A stretch of DNA of 64,000 bases from Niastella sp. (GTDB lineage: Bacteria; Bacteroidota; Bacteroidia; Chitinophagales; Chitinophagaceae): assembly GCA_016710595.1 (NCBI GenBank), contig JADJVM010000003.1:357052-421051 (forward strand). The letters are read 5' to 3'. Below, in pieces: positions 63,956-64,000 of this stretch. The notes under the pieces are model-generated. The model searched no databases. It was not told where the DNA came from and saw nothing but the letters and a program-made list of their open reading frames with translations. Both the position numbers and the translations under genes were made by a program. Position 1 is the stretch's first letter. Every line of letters begins with the position of its first letter.

Positions 63956-64000
63956 TTAAAAATTTAATCCATAAATAAACTGCACCGATAGTTCATCAAA
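63956..64000 (-). CDS. C-terminal end of a probable outer-membrane beta-barrel protein (partial)
   Basis: The last 14 codons before the stop read FDELSVQFIYGLNF. This is an amphipathic strand with a terminal phenylalanine, as at the end of many outer-membrane barrels. The gene continues beyond the window. It lies 10 bases upstream of the 1955-residue protein gene and is the first visible gene of that operon. Confidence 0.55.
   Translation of the reverse strand, partial: FDELSVQFIYGLNF

Noticed and set aside
12..64000. CRISPR arrays, insertion sequences, prophage genes, toxin-antitoxin pairs or known defence systems
   Set aside because: No regularly spaced repeats, transposase, integrase, phage structural proteins or defence-type nuclease/helicase were found; the region reads as core chromosome.

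Overview
The window is a stretch of chromosome from a Bacteroidota bacterium, most likely a member of the Chitinophagaceae or a close relative. This rests on AT-rich DNA, poor Shine-Dalgarno sequences, several upstream regions carrying the Bacteroidota-type -7 box TAnnTTTG, an alternative complex III / cytochrome oxidase operon, a DUF5916 protein, an alpha-2-macroglobulin lipoprotein, and very large secreted Bacteroidota-type surface proteins. I saw no rRNA, tRNA, CRISPR array, phage or insertion sequence. All assignments come from reading motifs by eye; no database search was possible.

Layout. 1-2004 (minus) is the N-terminal part of a TamB-like protein cut by the window edge. It is followed by a 918-base gene-free AT-rich stretch with several palindromes. 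2923-11744 (plus) holds a PNPOx-like flavin-barrel protein, a DUF5916 outer-membrane protein and a thioester-containing alpha-2-macroglobulin lipoprotein. 11805-22137 is a phenylacetate catabolism region: tetR-paaE-paaA-paaB-paaC-paaD-(mgtC-like)-paaG-paaI-paaY, then a convergent small lipoprotein gene and paaZ plus an enoyl-CoA hydratase gene. Together these would epoxidise phenylacetyl-CoA, isomerise it to the oxepin, open the ring and begin beta-oxidation. The CoA ligase (paaK), the 3-hydroxyacyl-CoA dehydrogenase (paaH) and the thiolase (paaJ) are absent.

22158-32313 is a housekeeping and envelope region: a glycine-zipper lipoprotein, a small membrane protein, PBP1C (pbpC), a JmjC/cupin-8 protein, DUF2461, NAD-dependent DNA ligase (ligA) and a pair of M16 peptidases, one active and one inactive. 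32445-40859 is entirely on the minus strand: a small basic secreted protein, a 1132-residue GH18 + NodB deacetylase + GT2 synthase fusion, a PepSY-like secreted protein, a hybrid histidine kinase and a LytTR regulator. It ends with purN, which has no ordinary start codon, and an overlapping small membrane protein gene.

41089-55786 (plus) is one respiratory operon, actABCDEF-ctaC-ctaD-ctaB-ctaE-ctaE-ctaF. It encodes a quinol:cytochrome c oxidoreductase (alternative complex III) and a haem-copper oxidase with its haem O synthase, and it ends at a strong terminator. 55994-64000 (minus) is a surface-protein operon: the tail of a probable beta-barrel protein, a 1955-residue TANFOR-like multidomain protein and a fibronectin-III protein.

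The points most worth a second look are the purN start problem at an A10 run, the GH18-NodB-GT2 fusion, the palindromic operator on the tetR/paa promoter, the recurrent promoter boxes placed almost on the start codon (probable leaderless mRNAs), a long bulged hairpin before the macroglobulin gene, a 14-base element shared by two secreted-protein genes, and the uncharacterised surface operon at the right end. None of these amounts to a clearly new defence or mobile system.
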